DNA from: Methanocaldococcus villosus KIN24-T80
GTDB lineage: Archaea; AGJL01; Methanococci; Methanococcales; Methanocaldococcaceae
Direction of reading: 5' to 3'
Assembly: GCF_000371805.1 (NCBI RefSeq)
Contig: NZ_AQUK01000001.1
Location: 186,001-250,000, forward strand
DNA: 64,000 nt
This document shows positions 57,574 to 64,000 of the stretch, in pieces. The notes under the pieces were generated by a model. It saw only the letters and a list, made by a program, of their open reading frames with translations. It had not been told where the DNA came from and did not search any database. A program made the translations under genes and the position numbers. The stretch's first letter is position 1; each line of letters opens with the position of its first letter.

Positions 57574-58305
57574 ATGGGTAAAAGATTAGTACAACAGAGG
57601 AGAGGTAAAGGAGGGTCTGTATATAGGTGCCCTTCTCATAAAAGAAGAGGAGCTGCAAAATATAGAAAGTATGATGATCTTGAAAAAAATGGTAAAGTAG
57701 TTGGAAAAATAATAGATATTCTTCATGATCCAGGAAGATCTGCTCCTGTAGCAGAAGTTGAATTTGAAACTGGAGAAAAAAAGATCATGCTAGTTCCAGA
57801 AGGTATGAAAGTTGGAGATATTATAGAGTGTGGAGTTTCAGCAGACATAAAGCCAGGTAATGTATTGCCATTATATAAAATTCCTGAAGGGACTCCTATA
57901 TTTAACATAGAAACAATACCTGGAGATGGAGGAAAGCTTGTTAGAGCTGGAGGTTGTTATGCTCATGTATTAACTCATGATCATGAAAATGAAAAAACTT
58001 ATGTTAAACTTCCATCTGGTAAAATAAGGGTTTTTGATTCAAAGTGTAGAGCCACTATAGGAGTTGTAGCTGGAGGAGGAAGATTAGAGAAACCTCTTGT
58101 TAAAGCTGGTAAAGCTTATTGGAAATACAAAGCTACTGGTGTTAAATGGCCAAGAGTTAGAGGAGTAGCAATGAACGCTGTTGACCACCCATTCGGTGGA
58201 GGTAGACACCAACACACTGGTAAGCCTACAACAGTTTCAAGAAGAATGCCACCAGGAAGAAAAGTTGGTCATATTGCTGCAAGAAGAACTGGAGTTAGAA
58301 AATAA
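57574..58305 (+). CDS. rpl2: ribosomal protein L2
   Basis: A 243-residue L2 of archaeal type: [31 protein letters not shown] at the start, [125 protein letters not shown] at the end. The conserved His near the peptidyl transferase centre (AVDHPFGGG) is present. Fourth in the operon. Confidence 0.98.
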   Translation: MGKRLVQQRRGKGGSVYRCPSHKRRGAAKYRKYDDLEKNGKVVGKIIDILHDPGRSAPVAEVEFETGEKKIMLVPEGMKVGDIIECGVSADIKPGNVLPLYKIPEGTPIFNIETIPGDGGKLVRAGGCYAHVLTHDHENEKTYVKLPSGKIRVFDSKCRATIGVVAGGGRLEKPLVKAGKAYWKYKATGVKWPRVRGVAMNAVDHPFGGGRHQHTGKPTTVSRRMPPGRKVGHIAARRTGVRK

Positions 58306-58316
58306 AGGTGATATAA

Positions 58317-58772
58317 ATGGCTAATCCCAGAGCTAGAAGAAAAAGAAAGAAACAGGTTGTTGCTAAACAGGTTGAATTTAGATATAGAGGATATACTTTA
58401 GAGGAATTACAAAAAATGCCTTTAAAAGAGTTTATTAAACTTCTACCTGCAAGACAGAGAAGAAGTTTATTAAGAGGGTTAACACCACAGCAGAAAAAAT
58501 TAGCTTATAAAATTAAAAGAGCTAGGAGATTATTAAATAAAGGAAAAGAGCCAAGAATAATAAGAACACACTGCAGAGATTTTATAATCACCCCTGACAT
58601 GGTAGGTTTAACATTTGGAGTTTATAATGGAAAAGAGTTTGTTGAAGTTAAAGTTACTCCTGAAATGATTGGTCATTACTTAGGAGAATTTGCTCTGACA
58701 AGAAAACCAGTCAAGCATGGAGCTCCTGGAGTTGGAGCTACAAGAAGTTCTATGTTTGTCCCAATCAAATAA
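58317..58772 (+). CDS. rps19: ribosomal protein S19
   Basis: A 151-residue S19 of archaeal type. Its long basic N-terminus ([60 protein letters not shown]) precedes the core [74 protein letters not shown]. The operon ends here; L22 and S3, which follow S19 in many archaea, are absent. An AT-rich gap of 109 nt and mfnB follow. Confidence 0.98.
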   Translation: MANPRARRKRKKQVVAKQVEFRYRGYTLEELQKMPLKEFIKLLPARQRRSLLRGLTPQQKKLAYKIKRARRLLNKGKEPRIIRTHCRDFIITPDMVGLTFGVYNGKEFVEVKVTPEMIGHYLGEFALTRKPVKHGAPGVGATRSSMFVPIK

Positions 58773-58881
58773 TTTATATTTTTTATCAACATCAATATTT
58801 ATATAGTCAAATTTACTGAATAATAACTTATATATTAACTTTTATGATAAAAATTAAGTTTAAAACTTCAATGGTGGTTAC

Positions 58882-59589
58882 ATGTTATTATTAGTTAGCC
58901 CTATCAATAAAGAAGAGGCTATAGAGGCTATAGAAGGTGGAGCTGATATAATAGATGTTAAAAACCCAAAAGAAGGATCATTAGGAGCAAACTTTCCTTG
59001 GATAATTAGAGAGATTAGGGAAGTTACACCTAGACATTTATTGGTTAGTGCTACTGTAGGAGATGTACCATATAAACCAGGTACTGTTTCATTAGCTGCA
59101 TTGGGTGCAGCTATGAGTGGAGCTGATTATATAAAAGTAGGCCTTTATGGAGTTAAAAATTACAATCAAGCTGTAGATCTTATGAAACATGTAGTTAAAG
59201 CTGTTAAAGATTATGATGCAGATAAAATTGTTGTTGCAGCAGGTTATGCAGATGCTTATAGAGTTAATGCTGTTGATCCATTAATAATTCCAAAAATAGC
59301 AAGAGATAGTGGAGCAGATGTAGCAATGATTGATACAGCTATAAAAGATGGAAAAACATTATTTGACTTCTTAAATAAAGAGATATTAGAAGAATTTGTT
59401 GATGAATCCCATAGTTATGGGTTAAAGTGTGCTTTAGCTGGATCTATTAAAAAAGAACATATACCTATATTGAAAAGTATAAAAACTGATATTGTAGGTG
59501 TTAGAGGAGCAGCATGCAAAGGTGGTGATAGAAACAGTGGAAGAATAGATAGAGAATTAGTTAGAGAATTAAAATCTCTTTGCTTATAA
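58882..59589 (+). CDS. mfnB: (5-formylfuran-3-yl)methyl phosphate synthase
   Basis: A 235-residue TIM-barrel enzyme of the DUF556/MfnB family that makes the furan precursor of methanofuran from two glyceraldehyde-3-phosphates. Seen: [47 protein letters not shown] (Schiff-base Lys in DVKNP), [72 protein letters not shown], and [41 protein letters not shown] precedes the ATG. tRNA-Arg follows closely. Confidence 0.95.
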   Translation: MLLLVSPINKEEAIEAIEGGADIIDVKNPKEGSLGANFPWIIREIREVTPRHLLVSATVGDVPYKPGTVSLAALGAAMSGADYIKVGLYGVKNYNQAVDLMKHVVKAVKDYDADKIVVAAGYADAYRVNAVDPLIIPKIARDSGADVAMIDTAIKDGKTLFDFLNKEILEEFVDESHSYGLKCALAGSIKKEHIPILKSIKTDIVGVRGAACKGGDRNSGRIDRELVRELKSLCL

Positions 59590-59600
59590 AAACTTTTTAT

Positions 59601-59675
59601 GCCCTGGTGAGGTAGAGGATATCCTTGGGGACTGCGGATCCCCAAACCCGGGTTCAAATCCCGGCCAGGGCGCCA
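59601..59675 (+). tRNA. tRNA-Arg (anticodon GCG)
   Basis: Cloverleaf read by eye: acceptor GCCCTGG / CCAGGGC, D-arm AGG...CCT with GG in the loop, anticodon stem GGGGA / TCCCC around loop CTGCGGA (anticodon GCG, reads CGC), four-base variable loop, T-arm CCGGG-TTCAAAT-CCCGG. Discriminator G at 59672 and CCA encoded at 59673-59675. TATA-like CTTATAAAA lies about 10-18 nt upstream. Confidence 0.93.
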
Positions 59676-59700
59676 TTTAATATTTTGTGTGGGGGTGATT

Positions 59701-60543
59701 ATGAAAGGGGAAGTAGTTTTAAAGAACAACTCTGCTGTTTTAGATACCAGCATTATTATTACAGGAGTTATAAATAAATTATTAATGAATAAAAAAATTA
59801 AAAATTTAAAATCAATAATAATTCCACTTTGTGTAATATCAGAAATTAGAAATCTTGCTAATGACAAAGGAAAAAGAAAAGCTGATGGAATTAAAGGATT
59901 TAAAGAAATTGAAAATTTATTAAATATATGTAAAGATTTTGGAATTGATATAAAGTATGATGGCAGAAGGCCTAATCCTGATGAGATAAAATTAGCTAGA
60001 GATGGAGAGTTAGATGATTTAATAATAGATGTTGCTGAGAATACATCCTCAACACTATTAACCTGTGATAGAGTCCAATATCTAACAGCTGTTGCAAGAA
60101 AAATTGATTCTTGTCTATATTCTCCAAAAGGGGATTTAATTAAAAAGAAATTTTTTTATGATTATGAAGATAGGATAAGAAATATTGCAAAAGAACTTTA
60201 TGGAGCTTTTGTAGGTTATGAAAATAACTTACCAATAATATTAATGTCTGAACAAACATATAAGATGGGTTATAGTGAAGGAATATATAATAAAGATGGA
60301 ATTAGATTTAAATTAACTGCTGATGAACATATTGTTGAAAAAATTCCTACAGTTCTTCAATATCTTCCAAAACCAGAAGCTATTAAAATAGCAAAAGAAA
60401 ATAACTTAAAGTTTCTGGGATATAAGAAAGGAGTGCCTATTTTTTATAATCCAAATGTTGAAGAGAAAATATGTATATTAGGTGGTAGGGGAATATTTAT
60501 AAAATTAACTAATAAAAAATCTTTAGAAAATGTAAAAATATAA
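59701..60543 (+). CDS. PIN-domain protein
   Basis: A 280-residue protein. Residues 1-135 form a PIN-like nuclease domain with acidic residues in SAVLDTSIIITGV, CVISEIRNLANDKGKRKADG, ARDGELDDLIIDVAENTSSTLLTCDRVQYLTAVARKI. Residues 150-280 are a second region including a repeat-like YLPKPEAIKIAKENNLKFLGYKKGVPIFYNP that I do not recognise. Archaeal proteins combining PIN with an ATPase and KH domain are longer; only the PIN part is matched here. Start ATG 59701 follows GGGGGTGATT. Cellular RNA target unknown. Confidence 0.75.
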   Translation: MKGEVVLKNNSAVLDTSIIITGVINKLLMNKKIKNLKSIIIPLCVISEIRNLANDKGKRKADGIKGFKEIENLLNICKDFGIDIKYDGRRPNPDEIKLARDGELDDLIIDVAENTSSTLLTCDRVQYLTAVARKIDSCLYSPKGDLIKKKFFYDYEDRIRNIAKELYGAFVGYENNLPIILMSEQTYKMGYSEGIYNKDGIRFKLTADEHIVEKIPTVLQYLPKPEAIKIAKENNLKFLGYKKGVPIFYNPNVEEKICILGGRGIFIKLTNKKSLENVKI

Positions 60544-60592
60544 AAAGAGCTATTTTAATAATTTAATACTTAGAAACTTTTAGAGGGATATT

Positions 60593-61348
60593 ATGCAGAT
60601 AGTTCCACCTACAGCTTATGACAGAGCAATTACTGTTTTTAGTCCAGAGGGGAGATTGTATCAAGTTGAGTATGCAAGAGAAGCAGTAAGAAGAGGTACT
60701 ACAGCTATAGGTATAACTTTTAAAGGAGGGGTAATTTTAGCAGTTGATAGAAAAATAACTAGTAAACTGGTAAAAATAAAATCAATTGAAAAGATATTTA
60801 GAATAGATGATCATGTTATTGCTGCTACATCTGGATTGGTTGCTGATGCAAGAGTTTTAATAGATAGAGCTAGATTAGAGGCTCAGATATATAGATTAAC
60901 ATATGGAGAAGAAATACCAATAGAACTTTTGGCTAAAAAGATATGTGACATTAAGCAGGCATATACACAACATGGTGGTGTTAGACCTTTTGGAGTGTCT
61001 CTTTTGATTGCTGGAATTGATAAAGATAATGAGCCTAGATTATTTGAAACAGATCCTAGTGGAGCTTTAATAGAGTATAAAGCTACAGCTATTGGTAGTG
61101 GTAGGCAAATAGTTATGGAGTTACTTGAGAAAGAATATAGAGATGATATTGAATTAGATGAAGCTTTAAACCTAGCTATAAAAGGCTTAACAAAAGCTAA
61201 TGAAGAGATAAAAGCTGAGAATGTTGATGTTTGTATTTTAACAAGTACTTCAGGATTTGAAAGAATAGAAGTAGATAAGATAAGGGAAATTATAGAATCT
61301 GTTAAAAAAGAATTAGAAAATGAAAATAAAGAAGAAAATAAAGAGTGA
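60593..61348 (+). CDS. psmA: proteasome alpha subunit
   Basis: A 251-residue 20S core alpha subunit: PPTAYDRAITVFSPEGRLYQVEYAREAVRRGTTAIGI is the alpha-type N-terminal signature, followed by GGVILAVDRKITSKLV, IAATSGLVADARVLIDRARLEAQIYRLTYGEEIPIELLAKKICDIKQAYTQHGGVRPFGVSLLIAGID. A Glu/Lys-rich tail ends the chain. No proteolytic Thr is expected in alpha subunits. GAGGGATATT precedes the ATG. Confidence 0.97.
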   Translation: MQIVPPTAYDRAITVFSPEGRLYQVEYAREAVRRGTTAIGITFKGGVILAVDRKITSKLVKIKSIEKIFRIDDHVIAATSGLVADARVLIDRARLEAQIYRLTYGEEIPIELLAKKICDIKQAYTQHGGVRPFGVSLLIAGIDKDNEPRLFETDPSGALIEYKATAIGSGRQIVMELLEKEYRDDIELDEALNLAIKGLTKANEEIKAENVDVCILTSTSGFERIEVDKIREIIESVKKELENENKEENKE

Positions 61349-61352
61349 GATC

Positions 61353-62318
61353 TTGCTGAAACCAATTATTTGGGAAGATAATAAATTAATTTTAATAGAC
61401 CAGAGGAAATTACCACATAAGTTGGAGTATTATGTTTGCCATAATTATAAAGATGTGGCTTTTGCAATAAAAGAAATGGTTGTTAGAGGAGCTCCTGCTA
61501 TTGGAGTAGCAGCTGCTTATGGCTTAGCATTGGCTGAAATAAATGAAGATGATATAGAAGAGGCTTATAAAACATTAAAAAACACACGTCCCACTGCAAT
61601 TAATCTTTTTTATGCATTAGATAGATGTATGAAAGCATATAAAGAGGGAAAATCTATATTAGAAGAAGCTAAAAGGATTCATGAAGAAGATATTCATGTT
61701 TGCAAAAAAATTGGGGAAGTTGGAGAAAAGTTAATAGATGATGGAGATGTTATATTAACACACTGTAATGCTGGAGCTTTGGCTACATCTATGTATGGTA
61801 CAGCTCTATCAGTTATAAGACATGCCTTTTGGAATGGTAAGAAAATAATTGTTATAGTAGATGAAACTCGACCAAGATTGCAAGGAGCACTAACAGCTTT
61901 TGAATTAAAATATGAAGGAATACCATACAAAGTTATAACTGATAATACAGCAGGATTTCTAATGCAGAAAGGAGAAGTGGATAAGATAATAGTGGGAGCT
62001 GATAGGATACTAAAAAATGGAACAGTTTATAATAAAATAGGAACCTACAGCTTAGCAGTTTTGGCAAAGTATCATGACATTCCATTTTATGTAGCAGCTC
62101 CATTATCAACATTTGATTTAAAAAGTAAAGAGGAAGATGTAATAATAGAAGAGAGGGATAAAAAAGAGGTTTTATACTTAAAAGATATCCTTCTTTTCCC
62201 TGAAGGTAGTGATTGTTATAATTTTGCTTTTGATAAAACACCAGCTGAATTAATAACAGGAATTATTACAGAAAAAGGTGTTGTAAAACCTAATGAGATA
62301 ATGAAATTATTTAAATAA
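61353..62318 (+). CDS. mtnA: methylthioribose-1-phosphate isomerase family protein
   Basis: An eIF2B-alpha-fold sugar-phosphate isomerase: LKPIIWEDNKLILIDQRKLPHKLEYYVC, MVVRGAPAIGVAAAYGLALAE, TRPTAINLFYALDRCMKAY, LTHCNAGALATSMYGTALSVIRHAF, VDETRPRLQGALTAFELKYEGIPYKVITDNTAGFLMQ (catalytic Cys and Asp), and VGADRILKNGTVYNKIGTYSLAVLAKYHDIPFYVAAPLSTFD. It would convert 5-methylthio- or 5-deoxyribose-1-phosphate to the ribulose form. I suggest the TTG at 61353 just after the psmA stop, behind GTGAGAT. ATG 61320, inside psmA, is the other option. The 3' end overlaps trpF by 8 nt. Confidence 0.9.
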   Translation: MLKPIIWEDNKLILIDQRKLPHKLEYYVCHNYKDVAFAIKEMVVRGAPAIGVAAAYGLALAEINEDDIEEAYKTLKNTRPTAINLFYALDRCMKAYKEGKSILEEAKRIHEEDIHVCKKIGEVGEKLIDDGDVILTHCNAGALATSMYGTALSVIRHAFWNGKKIIVIVDETRPRLQGALTAFELKYEGIPYKVITDNTAGFLMQKGEVDKIIVGADRILKNGTVYNKIGTYSLAVLAKYHDIPFYVAAPLSTFDLKSKEEDVIIEERDKKEVLYLKDILLFPEGSDCYNFAFDKTPAELITGIITEKGVVKPNEIMKLFK

Positions 62319-62973
62319 ACTTTTTAACTACTTCTAAAAATTCATCCACTTTTTTAAAATCCTTTTTCCCTGGTTCTGATTCTAAAGATGATGAAACATC
62401 AATTGCATATGGTTTTACCTTTTTAATAGCCTCAATTACATTATCCTTATTTATTCCACCAGCTAAAATCAGTGGTTTTTTTATACTTTCCCTTAATCTC
62501 TTTGAAACTTCCCAATTATGTGTTTTTCCAATAATTTTTATTTTTTCTATTTTTGTATCAACTAAAATAGCATCTACATATTTTTCAAATTCTTTAGTTT
62601 TCTTTAATATTGAATTAAAATCATCTTCTTCAGAGATGTGAATAACCTTTATAACACTACTATCAATAATTCCTTCTTTTTTTAATTTATAAATTTCTTT
62701 AACAAAATCTAAATTTTCAAACCCATGTAGCTGAATAGCATGTGGTTTTAAATTTTTATAAATATTTAATACCTCTTCTAAACTTTCTGGCATAATTACA
62801 GCCACTAATGAGGTAAATATAGGAAGATATTGCTTTAATTCAATAGCCTTATCTAATGTTATTTTTCTTGGAGTTTTTACAGGAACATCTATTATAAAAC
62901 CTACAGCATGAACTTTATTAGCTATATATACCAAATCCTCTTTATTTGTAATCCCACATATTTTAATTTTCAA
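62311..62973 (-). CDS. trpF: phosphoribosylanthranilate isomerase
   Basis: A 220-residue TIM barrel for the third step of tryptophan synthesis: KIKICGITNKEDLVYIANKVHAVGFI (catalytic Cys), HAIQLHGFENLDFV, AILVDTKIEKIKIIGKTHNWEV (catalytic Asp), and KPLILAGGINKDNVIEAIKKVKPYAIDVSSSLESEPGKKDFKKVDEFL (phosphate site). No other trp gene is nearby. It lies downstream of a CBS-domain gene on the same strand with about 34 nt between. Confidence 0.95.
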   Translation of the reverse strand: MKIKICGITNKEDLVYIANKVHAVGFIIDVPVKTPRKITLDKAIELKQYLPIFTSLVAVIMPESLEEVLNIYKNLKPHAIQLHGFENLDFVKEIYKLKKEGIIDSSVIKVIHISEEDDFNSILKKTKEFEKYVDAILVDTKIEKIKIIGKTHNWEVSKRLRESIKKPLILAGGINKDNVIEAIKKVKPYAIDVSSSLESEPGKKDFKKVDEFLEVVKKFI

Positions 62974-63007
62974 ATACTCACCTTCCCTATCTCTAATTTA
63001 CCTATCT

Positions 63008-63496
63008 CTAATTTATTGGTATCCTTACTATTTTCTTCTCTTTTTTCTCTTCTTCTAAAACTTCATCAACTATCTCCAACAGATGATTTATTAATGATTC
63101 CAAAGTGTTTATTATATCAGGAGCTACATTAACAACATCTTCCTCTGTTATCATACCTATTATTTTTCCATCGTCATCAACAACAAACAATTCTTTAACT
63201 TTGTTTTTACTCATGATTTCCATAGCCTCTTCTACAGGAGTGTTTTTATGCACTTTTATAATTTTTGGAGATGATATATCTTCAGTCTTTACTTTTTCTG
63301 GAGAGAGTTTTTTTATAATTACTTTTTTAATAATATCCTCTTCATCAACTTTCTCAATAGAATTATCTTTTTTTATAACTAAGACACAAGGAATGTTCTC
63401 ATCTATCATAATTTTTGCAATTTTATCAATGGATACATCCCCACTAACAATTACAGGTTTTTTCATAATAACTAATACAGGGATCGTGGCAACCAT
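63008..63496 (-). CDS. CBS-domain protein
   Basis: A 162-residue protein with a pair of CBS motifs. They are MKKPVIVSGDVSIDKIAKIMIDENIPCVLVIKKDNSIEKVDEEDIIK and ISSPKIIKVHKNTPVEEAMEIMSKNKVKELFVVDDDGKIIGMITEEDVVNVAPDI. Such pairs bind adenosine nucleotides or SAM and regulate partners. A C-terminal coiled tail of about 30 residues ends in EEEKKEKKIVRIPIN. ATG 63496 is preceded by AGGGAAATAAT; the internal ATG at residue 11 is possible. Partner unknown. Confidence 0.88.
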   Translation of the reverse strand: MVATIPVLVIMKKPVIVSGDVSIDKIAKIMIDENIPCVLVIKKDNSIEKVDEEDIIKKVIIKKLSPEKVKTEDISSPKIIKVHKNTPVEEAMEIMSKNKVKELFVVDDDGKIIGMITEEDVVNVAPDIINTLESLINHLLEIVDEVLEEEKKEKKIVRIPIN

Positions 63497-63627
63497 ATTA
63501 TTTCCCTAAAATTTTCTTTTTCTTTTGTTTTGTTAGTGTATTTATATATTATTTACTGTTCGTACATTAAGAACATAACCACAAATTTTATATATGACTT
63601 TATATTCTTATATTATTGCTATTTTGA

Positions 63628-63704
63628 GGGTCCGTGGTCTAGCTGGCTATGATGCCGCCCTGACGAGGCGGTGGTCGGGAGTTCGAATCTCCCCGGACCC
63701 ACCA
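63628..63704 (+). tRNA. tRNA-Val (anticodon GAC)
   Basis: Acceptor GGGTCCG / CGGACCC, anticodon stem CCGCC / GGCGG around loop CTGACGA (anticodon GAC, reads GUC), T-arm with GTTCGAATC, discriminator A at 63701 and encoded CCA at 63702-63704. An AT-rich stretch with TATATATG-like sequence (about 63588-63600) upstream fits an archaeal promoter. Confidence 0.93.
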
Positions 63705-63708
63705 TATT

Positions 63709-64000
63709 TTATTTTTCCACTAAATCAACATGAACATAAGCTTTTTCAACTTCTTCCAAACTTTCTAATCTCTTTTTAACCTCCACTTCTATGTCATGTA
63801 ACTCTTTTGCTGATATGTTTGAAGGTACTTCAACATGTAATTCAACATATAACCATTTACCCACATATTGAGCTTTTAAATCATGAACTCCTAAAACCTT
63901 CTCAACTTTTAATGCTTCATTTTTAATTTTTTCTAAAATTTCATTATTTGGGGATTTTCCTGTAAGATAATCTATATTTTCAAGACAGAGATTTGTAGCC
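63709..64000 (-). CDS. cation diffusion facilitator transporter, C-terminal part
   Basis: The last 97 or so codons of a gene entering from the right edge. The residues NIDYLTGKSPNNEILEKIKNEALKVEKVLGVHDLKAQYVGKWLYVELHVEVPSNISAKELHDIEVEVKKRLESLEEVEKAYVHVDLVEK match the cytosolic dimerisation domain of CDF metal exporters (GVHDL, Y-V-ELHVEV, VHVD with its His). The membrane part would lie outside the window. The stop codon is 4 nt from the tRNA-Val CCA end on the opposite strand. Confidence 0.8.
   Translation of the reverse strand, partial: ATNLCLENIDYLTGKSPNNEILEKIKNEALKVEKVLGVHDLKAQYVGKWLYVELHVEVPSNISAKELHDIEVEVKKRLESLEEVEKAYVHVDLVEK

Noticed and set aside
60883-61365. 160-residue minus-strand frame over psmA
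   Set aside because: Ser/Phe-rich shadow of a highly conserved gene.

Overview
The window is AT-rich (roughly 30 percent GC by eye), almost intron-free in layout and densely packed. It carries methanogen genes: Mtd, F420-linked formate dehydrogenase, MfnB and Sep-tRNA:Cys-tRNA synthase. It also carries archaeal genes: GatDE, L7Ae, Nob1, SRP19, RNase P Pop5, proteasome alpha, translin and class III prepilins. Starts are usually preceded by a GGTGAT-type ribosome-binding site. This points to a hyperthermophilic methanogen of the Methanocaldococcaceae. From memory, several gene runs follow Methanocaldococcus jannaschii order (CoaD-permease-DUF373-CorA-SRP19-Mtd; aminotransferase-transaldolase; GlnK-Amt; L3-L4-L23-L2-S19). 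I see no rRNA, CRISPR array, insertion sequence or prophage, and no gene-free stretch longer than about 210 bases.

Layout. 1-14 kb: end of SepCysS, carA, rlmE, RNase Z, then a sugar-nucleotide/flippase group (wecB, flippase, small regulator), ADP-ribosylglycohydrolase, gatA, argG, the L7Ae-S28e-L24e ribosomal group, a secreted DJ-1-like protein, a U32 peptidase, nob1 and archaeal metE. 14-23.6 kb: a seven-gene surface-structure operon holding a putative archaeosortase, a 1010-residue PKD-repeat protein ending in a sorting-signal-like tail, several prepilin-like proteins and DUF2341-type proteins, with a divergent prepilin carrying a beta-solenoid-like region. 23.6-35 kb: gatE-gatD, a Tfx regulator, a di-iron MBL protein and a soluble chemoreceptor-like protein, then core metabolism (aminotransferase, transaldolase, mtd, SRP19, CorA, CoaD).

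35-44.4 kb is the most interesting part. It holds an ATPase activator and a double-cubane-type reductase (HgdC/HgdB relatives), a TudS-like desulfidase, a YedE-type sulfur/selenium transporter split into two half-genes, and a DUF3343 protein. Next to them is an F420-type formate dehydrogenase whose catalytic subunit is read through an in-frame TGA (selenocysteine 132). A clear archaeal SECIS hairpin lies in its 5' leader. Two of the promoters in this block, and the end of a third gene, carry the same 19-nt inverted repeat, which suggests a common repressor. I propose that the block is a sulfur/selenium acquisition and reduction module.

44.4-64 kb: DUF389 membrane protein, glnK-amt with an NrpR-like operator, a beta-propeller lipoprotein, wecC, a UbiD-family decarboxylase, pop5, nadC, two small envelope proteins with a MinD ATPase, MTIP and translin, half of the S10 ribosomal cluster, mfnB, tRNA-Arg(GCG), a PIN-domain protein, psmA, mtnA, trpF, a CBS-domain protein, tRNA-Val(GAC) and the end of a cation-efflux transporter. 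A striking structural trait is that 11 of the 13 convergent gene pairs overlap at their 3' ends.
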